DNA of 64,000 nt. Source: Trichopria drosophilae. Taxonomy: Eukaryota > Arthropoda > Insecta > Hymenoptera > Diapriidae. Location of the stretch: positions 7,192,001-7,256,000 of the forward strand of contig CM059584.1 of assembly GCA_030407085.1 (NCBI GenBank), given 5' to 3'. The notes beneath the pieces were generated by a model. That model searched no databases, had not been told where the DNA came from, and was given only the letters and a program-made list of their open reading frames with translations. Numbering within the stretch: position 1 is the first letter of the stretch; every line of letters begins with the position of its first letter. This document shows positions 1 to 12,506 of this stretch, one piece after another. The position numbers and the translations under genes are program-made.

Positions 1-110
1 GTTTCATATTCAGCAACCTCGAAACCCCCGAGTAATAATTTTGAAGCGAGTTAGGTAGATTTTTACAAAAGCTGTCGGCCATATTGAGACTGACATTTTG
101 TATTTTGTTA
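1..110. repeat. Dispersed repeat (GCGACCTCGAAAACCC / CCATATTGGATCCGCCATTTT family)
   Basis: TTCAGCAACCTCGAAACCCC and GTCGGCCATATTGAGACTGA match a motif pair that recurs with decay at about 2850-2880, 5990-6020, 10205-10290, 16765-16800, 17055-17155 and 25050-25070, and twice inside the TTAA element at 47990-48563. Confidence 0.65.
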
Positions 111-417
111 TTCTGACTTCAAATTCCTACTCAGCAACACCGAGCATTTTAAGAGCCATTCGAAATTGAGGTCTTTATGAATAATTTCTTTCTATTTTTG
201 AAGTTTTATCTGATTCTGCTCAGTTTCTGAATATCGGCAAATTCGCTAAACTCAGAAACTTCAACAGACCATGTCTAAGTAACCATTAACGATTTTTTTT
301 AGTTTGAAAACGGATTTTGAAGGGCAAAAACTGTACTTTAAGATACCGCGACGATCGGTTTGAAAAAAAATCTGTCTTGAAGTTACAGCACCTCAAATGT
401 ACCCAAAAAACGTACTT

Positions 418-540
418 TTTGCACTTTTAGGTTAAAATATCTCTACAACCGGACGTATAGGGGCTTTTCTGAGGTAGGACTCGAATTTAGCGCGTGAAAC
501 ACCTTTGGAAAATATGTTCTGGTTCTTGATTCTACAATTT
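418..540. repeat. Diverged arm of the 39.9-kb fold-back family
   Basis: GCACTTTTAGGTTAAAATAT followed by CTTTGGAAAATATGTTCTGG parallels the right arm of 39896-40526 (GCACTTTTAGGTTAGGATAT ... CTTCGGAAAAGTATAGTTCGG). No mirrored partner was found nearby. Confidence 0.5.
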
Positions 541-779
541 TCTGAAATTTTGTCGCCTTTGTTATCAAATATTGTAATATAAGTACTAAAAATTGCTAAA
601 GTTATACGAATAATCGTTTTAATATTCAATATACTACTTTTTAGTATAGGGTCATATTTTTCCCTATTTTCGTAAGCAGAATATTAACAATTAGTCTTCT
701 CTGTCTTTCAGTGTACAACCCATCAGTGGCAAAGTATCGTCTGACTAATGAACCAAAATGTTGTTTACTGTGCAATATG

Positions 780-1345
780 CGCCGCCAAAATGACCCCCAA
801 TGTCCAATGGTGCAAATTTCCAAAACAAAATATTGACTCTGCGTAAAAACATGACGTATTTTTGGCAGTTCCGGGTCGAGCACCGAGGGCAACGAAGGCC
901 CCTCGTTCCGCATATTCACGTTATTGCTGCGAATGAAATGCACATCCGTTTCGGTCGCGTATGATTGCTCGACACGTGTTTCGACGACACAACCAGACGA
1001 TGGCTGCCGGCGTTTGGAAGTGTACCGTCCCAGGGTATCGGGTACACATATACACACACATGGATATGTAAATGTATGATGCCAAAGGGTGGAGCAGGAT
1101 GCAGAAGAGCGCAGCATTCGAATGCCGGGAGCGAATACGCGAGGACTCATTGGGATGCATCTCGCGTCCGTCTCGCCGGCTGCGACCGGAAGTCCATGTC
1201 GTACGCGCATTGTCAACCATATCCGGTAACTGGCGTGGCGTCCTTATAGGAGGCGACATTCCCGCCAACGAGATTTCCGCGGCCAATCGCCGAGGGGACA
1301 CAATCGTGATGTTCGTCAGTCTATTTTTTTTGCAGCACATCATGG
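780..1345. other. GC-rich island without a convincing gene
   Basis: This block is markedly richer in G, C and CpG than its surroundings. Four open frames of 94-191 residues overlap on both strands, none with a recognisable domain, conserved start or splice context. It could be regulatory DNA of the DOCK gene, an untranslated exon, or part of an old mobile element. Confidence 0.4.
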
Positions 1346-1588
1346 AAAATAGCGATCGATAGCGACGTGTGCAACGAACTCAGAAGATGATAATTCCAGT
1401 ATGATCATGGACCGCAAGATACAAAAATGACAAAAAAAAGTAATAAAAGATGGTGTTTTTGTCTTGAATTTTGTTTGGTTTAGACGATGTGGCATCATCT
1501 GAAAGTTATTGCCCTGCGAAAAATTTATTTTTTCGGCTAGAATTTGGGGTGTTTTAAGAAAACTGTTGTTGAAACCTATGCATTTTAA

Positions 1589-1975
1589 CCCTTAAAGCGC
1601 CAACCTATATAAAAATAACACAAAGCGTCATGTGGGGTCATGGGAGATCTCAATCCGAAGATAATATCGTCCTGTGCAGACAGTTTTCGTTATTTCGTTT
1701 CAACAAAATTACTGGATACTATCGAAGTGTCATTTTACCGCGTAGATAAGTTATCTTGTTAAAAAAATTATTGGTGCCCATTATAAAAAATTTTCACAAA
1801 AAAATTCATAACTCAACCAATTTTCAATATTTTTTCATAAAAATTTAACTTGTGCATATTGAAATGTAGCTCTTGAAATTTAAGATAAAAAATGCTGTAA
1901 AAGTGCAGGTTTAGAAGGGAAAAAATGTAATATTTATGAGTGGGGTCTCCCAGTACCCCCAGAGCGCTTTAAGGG
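1589..1975. mobile_element. TTAA-flanked MITE (piggyBac-like ends), copy 1
   Basis: The left end TTAA+CCCTTAAAGCGC and the right end GCGCTTTAAGGG+TTAA are inverted complements. TTAA is at 1585-1588 and 1976-1979. TTAA duplication plus ends beginning CCC is the piggyBac hallmark. The 387-base interior has no coding capacity. Confidence 0.8.
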
Positions 1976-3500
1976 TTAACCTATTAACTCTCGACATTTC
2001 CAACAAATTTCCTCAAATGTTGTTTATCTGGCGGAAATCAACTCATGACCGCTGCTGTACTTAGTGTAGGTTTCTGCAGTTTCTACATTTTATACACAAA
2101 TGTGAAGTTGGACGCCATCTTCTTCAGTCGATCTGCAGCTCCCGCAAATATTAGAATCTTACCACGGGAAGCAAACGCTATTTAAAGAGTCAATTTTTTT
2201 ACTATTTTTTAGTACTTTTCAAATTTTGTTTCATATTTTTTTCAATTTTTAACAAATTTGTTTTTCTTTCATTTTGATAACATTTTTTATATTTGATTTT
2301 TCCAAGAAATGACAACGGTGAATCAAGTCAATAGTAATATGTTAAATCTCTGTAACTTTATGAAATGATTTGAAGCGTACCTCGCAAAAATTTGTATTAC
2401 ATTCTGAACTTAAGATGTTCGTTTTTCACACTTGTCATCAGAACAATATCGTTTTTACTCTTCGCTTCTGATAATGTGGGTTTCAAAAAGTTTTTTAGAC
2501 TCTCTTTGTATAAATCTGTGGTATCACTTACAGCGAAGTTTACTTTGATATGATACAAATGTCAGAGTTCTCAATTTTTAGGTTATAAACTAATTATTGA
2601 GAAGTCACAATCGTACCTGGTAATTTTCAATTTCAAACTTAAGAATATGGAAACGTCGAAAATTTAGTGATAATTAGAAAAAAAATGTCCATTGTATATA
2701 ACTAATTTGAGGTTATGAATGAATGACAATCAGATTACGTATTCACAAATGCCAATAATTACTTTTTCATCCCAATTCTCCGTGATTTCAACTGTTACGT
2801 GGTCAAATAATCGATAATTGTGCGAGAAAAGGCAAAATTATAACTTGCAGATGCCATATTGAAGCTGCCATTTTGTTTTTTGGAAAAATTTGGTGGAACG
2901 AGAAAAGGCTGAGCCAAGACTTATCTTTTGAAATGATCAGCATTGCCCTTTTCCATGTCAAAAAACGCGATTCCTGCGAAGAAACGTCAAAAATATCAGG
3001 ATTTTTTTTTAGAAATAATCATAACTATTTTCTTTGAAATTGCCACCTGATTCTGACCACGGTATTTGAAAGAGGAGGTCCATATCTATCGATTGTTACT
3101 TATTTCAATGTTCGAAAGTATTAACATGACATCTGCAATATTTGTACATATAACGATTCTGAATACGACACAAACTCTAAAATATGCATAAGGACATAAA
3201 AAACTATACAAAGAATTTGTGAATTATTAACGATTTACTTGCTTACTCAAAGACCCTATCATTTCTTGGTAGAAAAGATTATCCCATCGTAAATATGTAT
3301 GCATTTCGTAAATATAAGTATATGCCATTTTTACATTTTAAACAAAAAAAAAATTTGTATACTTAAACTGTACATTTTGAATACAATCTAAAGCATTCAT
3401 AAACAGTTAGTTCTAAGGCGCTTGTATATGCATTATATGAATATTATCTCAAAGTGTATAACGGATATAAATATTTATATATAGGCGTTTTATGTTTCAG

Positions 3501-3584
3501 CCATCTATAACTGGCGAGGCGATACGCGTTACGGCCTTCCACTCGAAATTGGCGAGACCGTACAAATTCTCGAAGAATGTCTAG
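3501..3584 (+). CDS. DOCK-family GEF (DOCK3/4-like), exon encoding first half of SH3 domain
   Basis: This internal coding exon follows a TTTCAG acceptor and ends at a GTAAGC donor. It begins with two bases that complete a split codon, reads 27 open codons and leaves one base for the next exon. The peptide starts IYNWRGDTRYGLPLEIGETV and continues QILEECL, the first half of the N-terminal SH3 domain of DOCK proteins (known motif: LEIGETVQILE then WYRG). DOCK proteins are large guanine-nucleotide exchange factors for Rac or Rap1 that act with ELMO at the plasma membrane in cell migration, junctions and axon growth. The LEIGETVQILE wording fits DOCK3/4 (Drosophila sponge) better than DOCK1 (mbc). 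The first exon, expected to encode a short segment beginning Met-Trp, is not in the window and probably lies to the left. Confidence 0.88.
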   Translation, partial: PSITGEAIRVTAFHSKLARPYKFSKNV

Positions 3585-4328
3585 GTAAGCGATAATAATT
3601 AAATACACCTCATTTCTACCGTTAGTGAGTACAAAAACTAGCATGCACAAATGGAATTCTCAATCGAAAAATAAACGGATAATTAAAATTACGATACGAA
3701 ACATAAATTTCACTATCAAAAATTTATTTAAACACTATTCTTTTTAAGTGAAATCAGTATCAGCTACTTCATCTTTTTGCATTCGTTGACACACTTTCTC
3801 AAAGAAACCATTGTCACATTTCAATGTCAACAAGGTAAACTTGAAATAAATTATTTTGTTTAAATGCGATTTTTGCCTCGTTTTCAGTTTACAAAATGAG
3901 ATTTTCCAGTTGGTAGGCATGAAGTACTCAATGATATAAAATGTAATGACGCAAAACGTGAATTTGTGTTCATATGTAAAAGACTACTTTACCATACTAG
4001 GGCGCAAAATGTGATGTTGCGCTCATCTGTGCGTTATATTAAAGAGAGTGAAATTAATGGAGCGTCGATATTCGTTGATCGTATCAATAATGAGTATTTA
4101 ATAACGTTGCATTTCGAATCGAAAATAAAGTTCTTTTTTCCGTTTTATTTTACTCCTGATGGGACAAAAAGTAATATGTTAATGAAGTAAATGTTGGGCA
4201 CTTCATACAAAACGTCAAGTTAATGATTGACAAGATTAATATTATATTCTTAGGGCTGACACGACAGAGAATGATATTCTTTCGTTGTGTAAATCTGCCT
4301 ATAGACTATATGTATATCAATAGATCAA

Positions 4329-4890
4329 AAGAACCGGACATCTCAAACGTGAGGTGAAAAACCAACAAGTCGGTTTTGGGACGAAGAACCGTTTATTTCA
4401 GCAGTTGCGACGAAAAATCGGACGATTTTAAAATTTCGCCACTAAAAACCTGCCATTTCGTAGTGTCCGACGAAGAACCGGACAATTCAAAAGTTACTAC
4501 GATATCGATGGCTGGTGCGAAGAACCGGACATCTGAAACGCGAGACTAAAAAACAGGACAACTCGGTTTTGGAACTAAGAACTTTTTATTTCAGTAGTTG
4601 CGACGAAAAACCGAACGCTTTTAAAAGTTTGCGACGAAAACCCGGTCATTTCGTGATGTGCGATGAAGAAGAGGACATTTCACAATTGTGCGCGGAAGAA
4701 CCAGACATTTCAAAAATCTCTACGATATAATAAATCGCTATAGAAAATCTTGAAATGTTCGATTCTTCGCGGCAAGTTGTCAAAAGTCCGGTTTTTCGTC
4801 GCAATGTCTGGAATGTCTAGTTCTAAGCCGTAAACTCTGAAATGTCCGGTTCTTCGTCGCAAATTCTGAAATGTCCGGTTCTTCGTTTAT
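4329..4890. repeat. Degenerate tandem array with orientation switch
   Basis: Units of about 28-30 bases built on GACGAAGAACCGGACATTTC repeat from 4329 to about 4735. From about 4750 to 4890 the complementary form GAAATGTCCGGTTCTTCGTC repeats instead. A higher-order period of about 190 bases is visible: GAACCGGACATCT begins near 4331 and again near 4521. The 71-residue open frame inside is a product of the repeat. Confidence 0.85.
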
Positions 4891-7400
4891 TAGCCATTAA
4901 TAAATTGTATTGAAAAGAGAGCAAGGCCCGTTAATAAATAAATAAACAAATTCAACTAAAATGTGTTTGAAATTACTCGATATTTAACTCTAATAAACAA
5001 CCACATATTTAATCTATATTACTAAATTTGTTCCTTAGTGCAAAGTTTTATTAAGTTTTTTAAATAGTGAAAAATGGAAGATTTGTTTACTAACGGGAAG
5101 TGCAAATAATATCAACTATAATGGCAAATAAACTAAATCAAATAATAATAATTGTTTATAATACACGTTTCACTGTTCGCAAATGTGTTAATAAAATAAT
5201 ATACAATAATTGTAAAATTTAAGTAGTGACTATTGTTATAAACCAGACCTTTTCCGAAATATACAAATTTGAGTTTTAGATTCTGAATTATTTTATTCGT
5301 GCCCAATATAGATAAAACATTGAAAGGCATAAAGTAATATTTATAAATATTTAACTTATTTTTCGACATTATGTCCGTATTTTTACTCAAATTCTGCAAA
5401 TGGTAAGCAGTAAATTAACAATTATTGCCTAGGTATAGAAAAACATATTTAACAATGTTTCCTACAACTGATGTGATTTATGGCTTCATCGGTTGCGAAA
5501 AAGATCAGCCGGAAAGACAACGAAGACTAGCGGTGAAATAAGGTACTAGTGTATCTCCCCTTGTGGTAGATTCTCTATACAACCGGTACGAACTTTCTAC
5601 AAATTAAATTAAAAATTGTGCGGATTAATCCTTTGAAGTGTACATTTTTATTTCCATGGAAAGAAGTTGAAATTTATTGTTCGGAGGGTTTCGGGGTCAC
5701 TTATTACAAATCTGACCTTAAATTCTTTAAATTCCAAATGGTGGCTCCAAAATGGCATACCGAAATCGTAAAAAGTTATTCGATCCAGATGAATTTGGTA
5801 CTCGGGGGTTTTCCGAATCACGAGTTACGAGAATGCCCTCGAATTATTAAAGTTCATAATGGCGAATTGAATATGTTATCATAATTTACTTGTTACTTTT
5901 AATTTTTAAGAATTGATGTTGTTTTGTAATTAGTTATACCAAAAAGCTCAAAATATAAAGTTTCATCTAAATCCTAACTATATAATTCTTTTTTCGGCCA
6001 TATTGGATCCGCCATTTTGAAATTTCTGCACTTAATACGTATTCATAATCAGTGATCAGAAAAACTTCAGACAGAATTTTATATAAAAAATTCATTTTCA
6101 CGACAGATAGAAACAAATTGTAAATTTCTTACCTTGAATTAATAATTTGTATTTGTCTGCCCTAGTGCTAAAATTGGCCTGCTTTTTTTAATTTTTCGTT
6201 CCCTCTTCGTTCCATTGTTTTCTTGATTTTTGATTTCATATGGTTGAATTTCTCTATACGGATGTGAGAAATATTTCATGAATGGAAAGAAGTTACCACG
6301 CCTGGTGACAAACCCTACTCACGTTTTCTACACAGGTCACGATGTCATCCCTGCTACAACGTCTTGCTTTCTGTGTCTGATCTACCGTGTGTCCTCATTC
6401 AATTATTTCCTTCTGTAAGGAGGCAATATAAACTGACAACTACCACGTTACATCCTATTCCTCGTGACCTTCGTCTTGTTTCTCATTATTTTATATAAAG
6501 CATCGTCTGATAGGCATAATTGGATTAGTTTTATTAATTACACATTCGATCAGATGACATTTTGATAATGCAAAATCAATTTTCATATAAGTAATGTATT
6601 TATAATTTAATTTGTATACATGGTGCCACATTAGTTTGTGTATTAGTTACAGATGAATAACTAAGTACCTGGTAGTTATGAAAAGTACAAACTTGTTCAA
6701 TATTGAAAAGTTTTTTCTTCCTAAAAGTATACGTTGAAAAAAATTAAACAAGGATTTTACTTTCCTTACTAGAACTTATTCTATGCTAATGTGTGCTATT
6801 ATCATATCAAAACTTGCGACTCTAAAAATTCAGATCTTTAAAATATAAAGAAGTAAATTACACAGGAATACAAAATAAGACTTTTTTTTCTTTTTAGATG
6901 TCGGTGTGGTTTTCAATGTATTTTTATGCCCTGAATACGAACCCGGGTTCTGAAATTGCATGTCACGTCAGGTTTTTTAGGAAAGTGGGGTAGAGACTCA
7001 AAAAAACATGTTTCTGAGGGTTTTCAATCTTTTTTTTTCTCTTCGAACTGACGTGCTAGGAACTTCTACATAGGCATAAAGTTAAGATCAAACCGTACAC
7101 TACCAGACCCAAATCCGTAGAACTGATAATAAACAATATTGATACAGCACTATTCGACTGCACCATCAATGTGCACCGTCAATTATAAGTTTTAATTTAA
7201 GTATAGACTAAAGTTTCTATTACGTCAGGTGGGATATCACTTAATCTTAGTATAGCTAAGCTGCAGCTAGATCAATATCTTGTTTGATTTTTGGCATTTT
7301 ACGATATCTTCTCCAAACCCGCATGTGATTTTATTGACATGAACTTTTCTTTTATTGAATCGCGGTAAATGCTATTTCTTATGCTCGCAAATTATTTCAA

Positions 7401-7450
7401 TAGGATGTGTGGCTGAGTGGTTCTGAGCTTGGGGGTTCGAGTCCCACTAG
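7401..7450 (+). repeat. tRNA-like remnant with A and B boxes but no anticodon arm
   Basis: TGGCTGAGTGG (7410-7420) fits the pol III A-box and GGTTCGAGTCC (7434-7444) the B-box. Only 13 bases separate them, so the anticodon arm is deleted. The A-box wording suits a tRNA-Ser/Leu origin. Probably a tRNA pseudogene or SINE piece. Confidence 0.5.
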
Positions 7451-10400
7451 GAATATTTTTTTTTAATTTATTTCTTTTTAATGGAACCAAGAATCGATAA
7501 ATTCTTAGTTTATTTGAATTTTCCAATATTCCACAGGAATATTCCGAAGGTTGAACATTTCACCGTTCCCGTTATATGGATGAAATATTTTTTAAGGATA
7601 TTCCGAATGCTCCAGAGGAATATGAATGGAATATGAATGGAATAAAGAGTGCTATTTGGGTGATAGCGACACAAAAAACGTGGCGATTTTGAAGGTTGAA
7701 AAAGTAATATCAAATTTATAAAACGCGATGCCAAAAAACCTTCAGAGAGTTCAATGGGATGACCTTAGATCAAACTTTTTATTTCGTGTCCGCCATCTTG
7801 GACCCGCAATTGTATACAATTCTGCCGTTAGGGGTGCATACGACACTGTTTACATGTCATTGTACAAATGAACTTGACTTATAGCGTCGCGAAAAATTGA
7901 AATTTATACTAATACCGTTGTAAAAATGGAAAATATGTCAAAATATTAGATATTCTACACACTTATTACATTCTTTTTCATTGGTTATTCAAAGTTGTAT
8001 TAAAAACATTCAAATTACTGCAGTATTTCGTGGAATTTACACTTGGATTTTTAGTTACATACAAAAACCAGCAGTATTGTTTAAATTGAAATAAAGCCAT
8101 TATTTCCGGTTTGAAATCAGGAAATTCAAGATGTTGACAATTTTAAAGTTACTTAGATTATGTTACCTCTACTTTGCATTAAATTTGGAATTTCCATGTT
8201 TTATTCGATTTTTAATTAAAGTTTAATATCATATATGCCATGCAGAATAATGATCTTAAAAAATGTCCATTGTCCGTATTAATATCATGATATTTTGTAG
8301 TAAAAATTAAATTTCAGGAACAGGGGTTATTCATAAATTACAGAGTGATATTTTTCATATCGCTTTCTATATAACGCTGCTCAACACAAAGGTCCCATTC
8401 CTCTCTGTGCATAACTCAAAGGGGTAGAATATTATGCATAAAACATATCATAATTTTCAAAGTACATTCAAAAGGATATACATCAGTCGATTCTTTTTAA
8501 AAACTAAATTACGCATATTTTGTGGCGAACCTTAAACAACATTTACTAAGAGTTAAACTATATTTGTTACTAAATAAAATTACTTTCTTTACTATTGAGA
8601 AATGCATTTTAACTGTTAACAAATGTTTAAAGGTAGGAAATGGTTTATTTCGCCCTATTTAAATAAGCCTTTTTGACAGCAAATAAATTGTTTTATTAGC
8701 GTACTCAACAAATCTTTCAGAGTTTCTTAAATCCGATTCCTGATAATTATTTAATGCTCTTATAAAGATACATAAATAATTTTGTAATTATGATACAATT
8801 GGTATTTTCAAAATTAGTTTATATCATCTTTCATAGCTGCAATAAATAACAATAGAAATAAGTCTTGTAAAGTATAAAGAGTCGACTTAGATTAAGATTT
8901 AGATTTATTAGAAAAAACCCTGAGGCAAAGGGTTACATAAATAGTTTTTATAAATTACTTAAGACTAAACTACGTAATTGTCTGATTCATGATAGTATTA
9001 TAGATTAACTATTATACATTAACTTGCGACCTTTATTAATTGTTACCACAATAGAGAATATAATTTTACAATAATTTTGACTCATCCATAGAAAACAGTT
9101 TCATTTACATAAACAATGTAAGTCTTGAACTAAAAAAATTAATATCGCGTAACTTCAATCGAAAATGGATCTAATTTTTTTTAGGTTAAAAGTCTTATTT
9201 CAAAGTAAAAAAAAAGTTTACTTTCAGCTAATATTTTGGCTTAAAATAATATTTTTCTAACTTTAATATAACTATATCATTTTAAACTAAGATATTGACT
9301 ACAAATTAGTTATACTGTGTCTGAAAGAAAGGATTGCTCTGATTCATTAACTTATTTGAAAAAAAATTTAGTTATCTACTTATTTTTTATCTTTCTTTAT
9401 GACACATCTTTGTGCATTACCGTATGATGGTTTGTTATAAATTTCACATCAAATTTTGAAAAAATTTTGAAAATTAAAAATTGTGGTTTTAATAGAATTG
9501 GCTAATTAATTACATTTTTATTGAGAATCTAGTAACTTTCAGATCCATATTCAAAGTACTGTTATTTAATAAATTGTTTATAAGAATGTGTACTTCTAAG
9601 GGTTAACTCCTACTTCATACAAATATGTCAAATATTACAAAAATATGCTTTCAATTGATTACTAATTTTTAATCAACATTTTTTGTTTAAGATTCGTACA
9701 CAACTAAGTATATTACTAAGTGAAATATATAATACCGCCTATAATTTCTAATCAGCCTGGTCAAAATACAACCAATTGTATTTAAAACAACTGTCCAAAA
9801 CGTTTCTCTAAAAATTAACTAACAAATTCTATTCGTATACTGATATAAAAATATCACGTACTAGGATTAATTAATTAATTACCACTGTAAATATTTCCTC
9901 CATGTATTGTACAAAATTTAATCACTGTAAACGTTCGTAATAGCGGATCCACTATTGGTGACGAAAGAATTTACAAATAATGGAAAATTGGCAAAAATCA
10001 CTACTGTTTTTGAGTTTATTTGTTTGGTACCGGTTATATCTAACAGAAAGTCAGATCTACTTACACATAATATTTGTCTTTCCTCTTTTTTATTTAATAT
10101 TTTATTTATATAGAAATTAATACATTAAGTTTTCCATAAAATCTGATAATAGATATAAAGAACTCAAACCACCCTGTCTCGAAAGTCTTAAATTAACAAT
10201 TTTTAATTTTTTTTCAAATCTGGGATCCACCATATTGCATTTGTTAAAACTGGTTCCCGATTCGCATTCAGCGACCTCCAAAAACCTCTAAATATAGAGA
10301 TTTGTTTGTTTTTTATTTATTTCTATTATTACCATTTAATTAATTGTAAAAAACATATATTCTTTATTTTTATTAATTAATATATCAAGATGACAAAAAA

Positions 10401-11683
10401 AAGCACATTATTAGATATTAGATATTACTGGTTCCTATTTGCAAAAAATATTTAAAAAATCTGTCATAATCAGGTGAAATATTGGTGGCCGAATGCACTT
10501 CAAATGATAAGAGTGACATCTATTTAGAGTCCTGTCTTACGTTTCACTCTATAAATAGTGACTTTTTATTCTACAATATTGTGGACTCCGTGCAGAGTGA
10601 GGAATCTACTTTCTAATATGACTACATCTACTTTCATTTTGACTCTATAAATTTACTCATAGAATGAAGATTCTGAAATTAAACTTAATTTACCGCAGTA
10701 GCTTAATTTTCGCTCCATAATGAGTAAATATTCCAAGAATATCAAATAATAAATATGACGTGTACGCTATACGATTTCTGTATTTACACCATCAAAAACT
10801 TAATATTATATATAATTTAATACGAGTAACAATAATAATTTCATATGTTGCAATGTTGAATTGCGCAGAAAATTAGACTGGATGGGTCACAGTTCCCAGG
10901 GTCGCCGCTAGGAGTAAATATAGTTGTTATGATACTCCTACGCTCTCGTTGTAGAAACGGATTTTCGCTTCATATATTTAAAGGCACAATAGGATACAAT
11001 TTGATACAACATCAAAGTTCGGTAGATAAATATTTTAATAAAATGTTGTAAAGCCATGCCGGTATTTTTTTTTTGTTATTAAACTAGTAGGCGGTAGCAC
11101 CACATTAAGAATGTGGATAATTTATTAAGTGTGATTAAAATTTACGAAATGGATGAATTAAAATAAAATTGTTATGTTCGATCGGAAAATTGGAGTTTTA
11201 TAATATAGTAAAACATATAAAAAAGAAGTTGAACTTGATATCTTAAAAATATAGACTTTTGAAACATGTAAAATAAAATTGTTCATAATTTCAAACTAGT
11301 GGTGCTACTTAAATAAGAAAAAGGGAGGTACTAAAAATAATTCGAAGTAATTAACCGAACATTAGTATCAAATTACGATATATGAATATTTTTCTAAATG
11401 ACAATTGTATGTAAATTATTGTGCTTCAAAATTCGCCGTGTGGAAAACGGACGCGATTCAAAAACTTTATTAAGATTCTGCCATGTCGGCTAAAACGGAC
11501 GTAATTGCCAACTAACGCGACTTGAGCACGCTCCAATAAGTTCACTCGGCAAATTTGCATCAAAGGGCTTTTTAAGTGAAACAAGGGTAGTTCATCAAGG
11601 GCAAAGTTCAGGAAACTTTTTAATAAAGCGAGAAATTAGAAAAGTATGAAATTACATTGTGTTGTGTCCTGGATAAATTGCAG

Positions 11684-11877
11684 GTTGGTTCAGAGGATTC
11701 TCGACGAAGAATCGGGCGGTAAAGGGGATCTTTCCAACTTCTTACGTATATGTAAAACCATGCAAGGTGGAAAACGAAGGCCTCTTGGAATCTGTCATTC
11801 CTTTGGAGGATCCGGTTGTACGAGAAGTCACCCTTGTTCTTCGAGAATGGGGAGTAATTTGGAAGAGGCTGTATGTG
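11684..11877 (+). CDS. DOCK-family GEF, exon encoding second half of SH3 domain and linker
   Basis: The exon lies between a TTGCAG acceptor and a GTAAGT donor. Two bases complete the glycine codon split with the exon at 3501-3584, followed by exactly 64 open codons ending in phase 0. It reads WFRGFSTKNRAVKGIFPTSY, then VYVKPCKVENEGLLESVIPLEDPVVREVTLVLREWGVIWKRLYV (stated here in parts). WxRG..TKN..VKGIFP.SY is the second half of a DOCK SH3 domain, which binds ELMO and takes part in autoinhibition. The VIPLEDPVV..V...L.EWG..WK.LYV stretch matches the segment after the SH3 in DOCK3/4. Phase agreement with both neighbouring exons strongly supports one transcription unit across an 8.1-kb intron. 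Confidence 0.93.
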
Positions 11878-12240
11878 GTAAGTTAGACTTCATTTAAATT
11901 TCATGCATACCAAACCACCATGCTGCACGTGCCAGAAGTGCCGAATTACGCGTATTTCGAGTGATTTCGAAATTGTAATTTGGATCCTGATGCATAAGCA
12001 AATAGGACTGCATTATTCCTTCCGATGACTATTGAAGCGGTAGGAGAGGATAGATTCTACTTGTAGGAATTGAGTTCGCGCAGCACAAATAATAAAAGAT
12101 TGTGAAAGCAGCATACTTTCATCCCAAGTATTGCTGAATGTGTGAAGATTATCGTTTAATGCAAGCACATTTTTAATTGAGATCATTCAATGTGGTGTAA
12201 ATTAATGAACTTCAAAACCGCTACAAAATGTGTATAGAAT

Positions 12241-12470
12241 CCTCGCCCTCACCTTCCGTCTCGTTATATTTACGAAAAGAAGGGGGGCGGAACTTCTCCC
12301 ACTCTCCACAGTCGCGTTATGTTCGTTACGTCATAGCAGGCCCTTTCTTAGGCCCCAGCCCGCAAGGTGGGGGAAAAGAGAGCGGCGACAGGTAACTGCA
12401 ATGAAACGGAACCGGGCAAATATGCTGGGACGTAAGTATAGCGAGACGCCATTATACTGGGACTCCATTG
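12241..12470. mobile_element. TA-class MITE family A, 5'-degraded copy
   Basis: It shares long blocks with 49086-49351, for example GTCGCGTTATGTTCGT, CCCCAGCCCGCAAGGTGGGG and GAGCGGCGACAGGTAA. Its right end GACTCCATTG is followed by TA. The left end has lost the recognisable inverted repeat. The 96-residue open frame here is an artefact of the element. Confidence 0.8.
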
Positions 12471-12506
12471 TACTGGTGTTATTGTGGTCTACGTCAACGA
12501 ATTTAC

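Larger units (their letters stand above)
3585..11683 (+). other. DOCK intron between the two SH3 exons (8.1 kb)
   Basis: GT..AG intron inferred from the two flanking exons, splitting one glycine codon. It holds a tandem array with an orientation switch (4329-4890), scattered copies of a dispersed repeat, a tRNA-like remnant (7401-7446) and a GC-richer patch near 6290-6490 that I cannot assign. The rest of 7450-11680 is very A+T-rich, and I see no other gene or exon there. Confidence 0.8.

Noticed and set aside
641..1362. Four overlapping open frames on both strands
   Set aside because: Mutually overlapping, no family resemblance; explained by composition of the GC-rich island.
1621..1650. 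ATGTGG considered as the missing DOCK start (Met-Trp)
   Set aside because: The following codons do not match the family N-terminus and no donor in the right phase follows; it lies inside the TTAA element.
4329..4890. Regularly spaced repeats resembling a CRISPR-like array
   Set aside because: Units are degenerate, contiguous without unique spacers and change orientation; the setting is eukaryotic.
6290..6490. GC-richer patch considered as a solo LTR
   Set aside because: No matching terminal repeats, target duplication or primer-binding site could be found.
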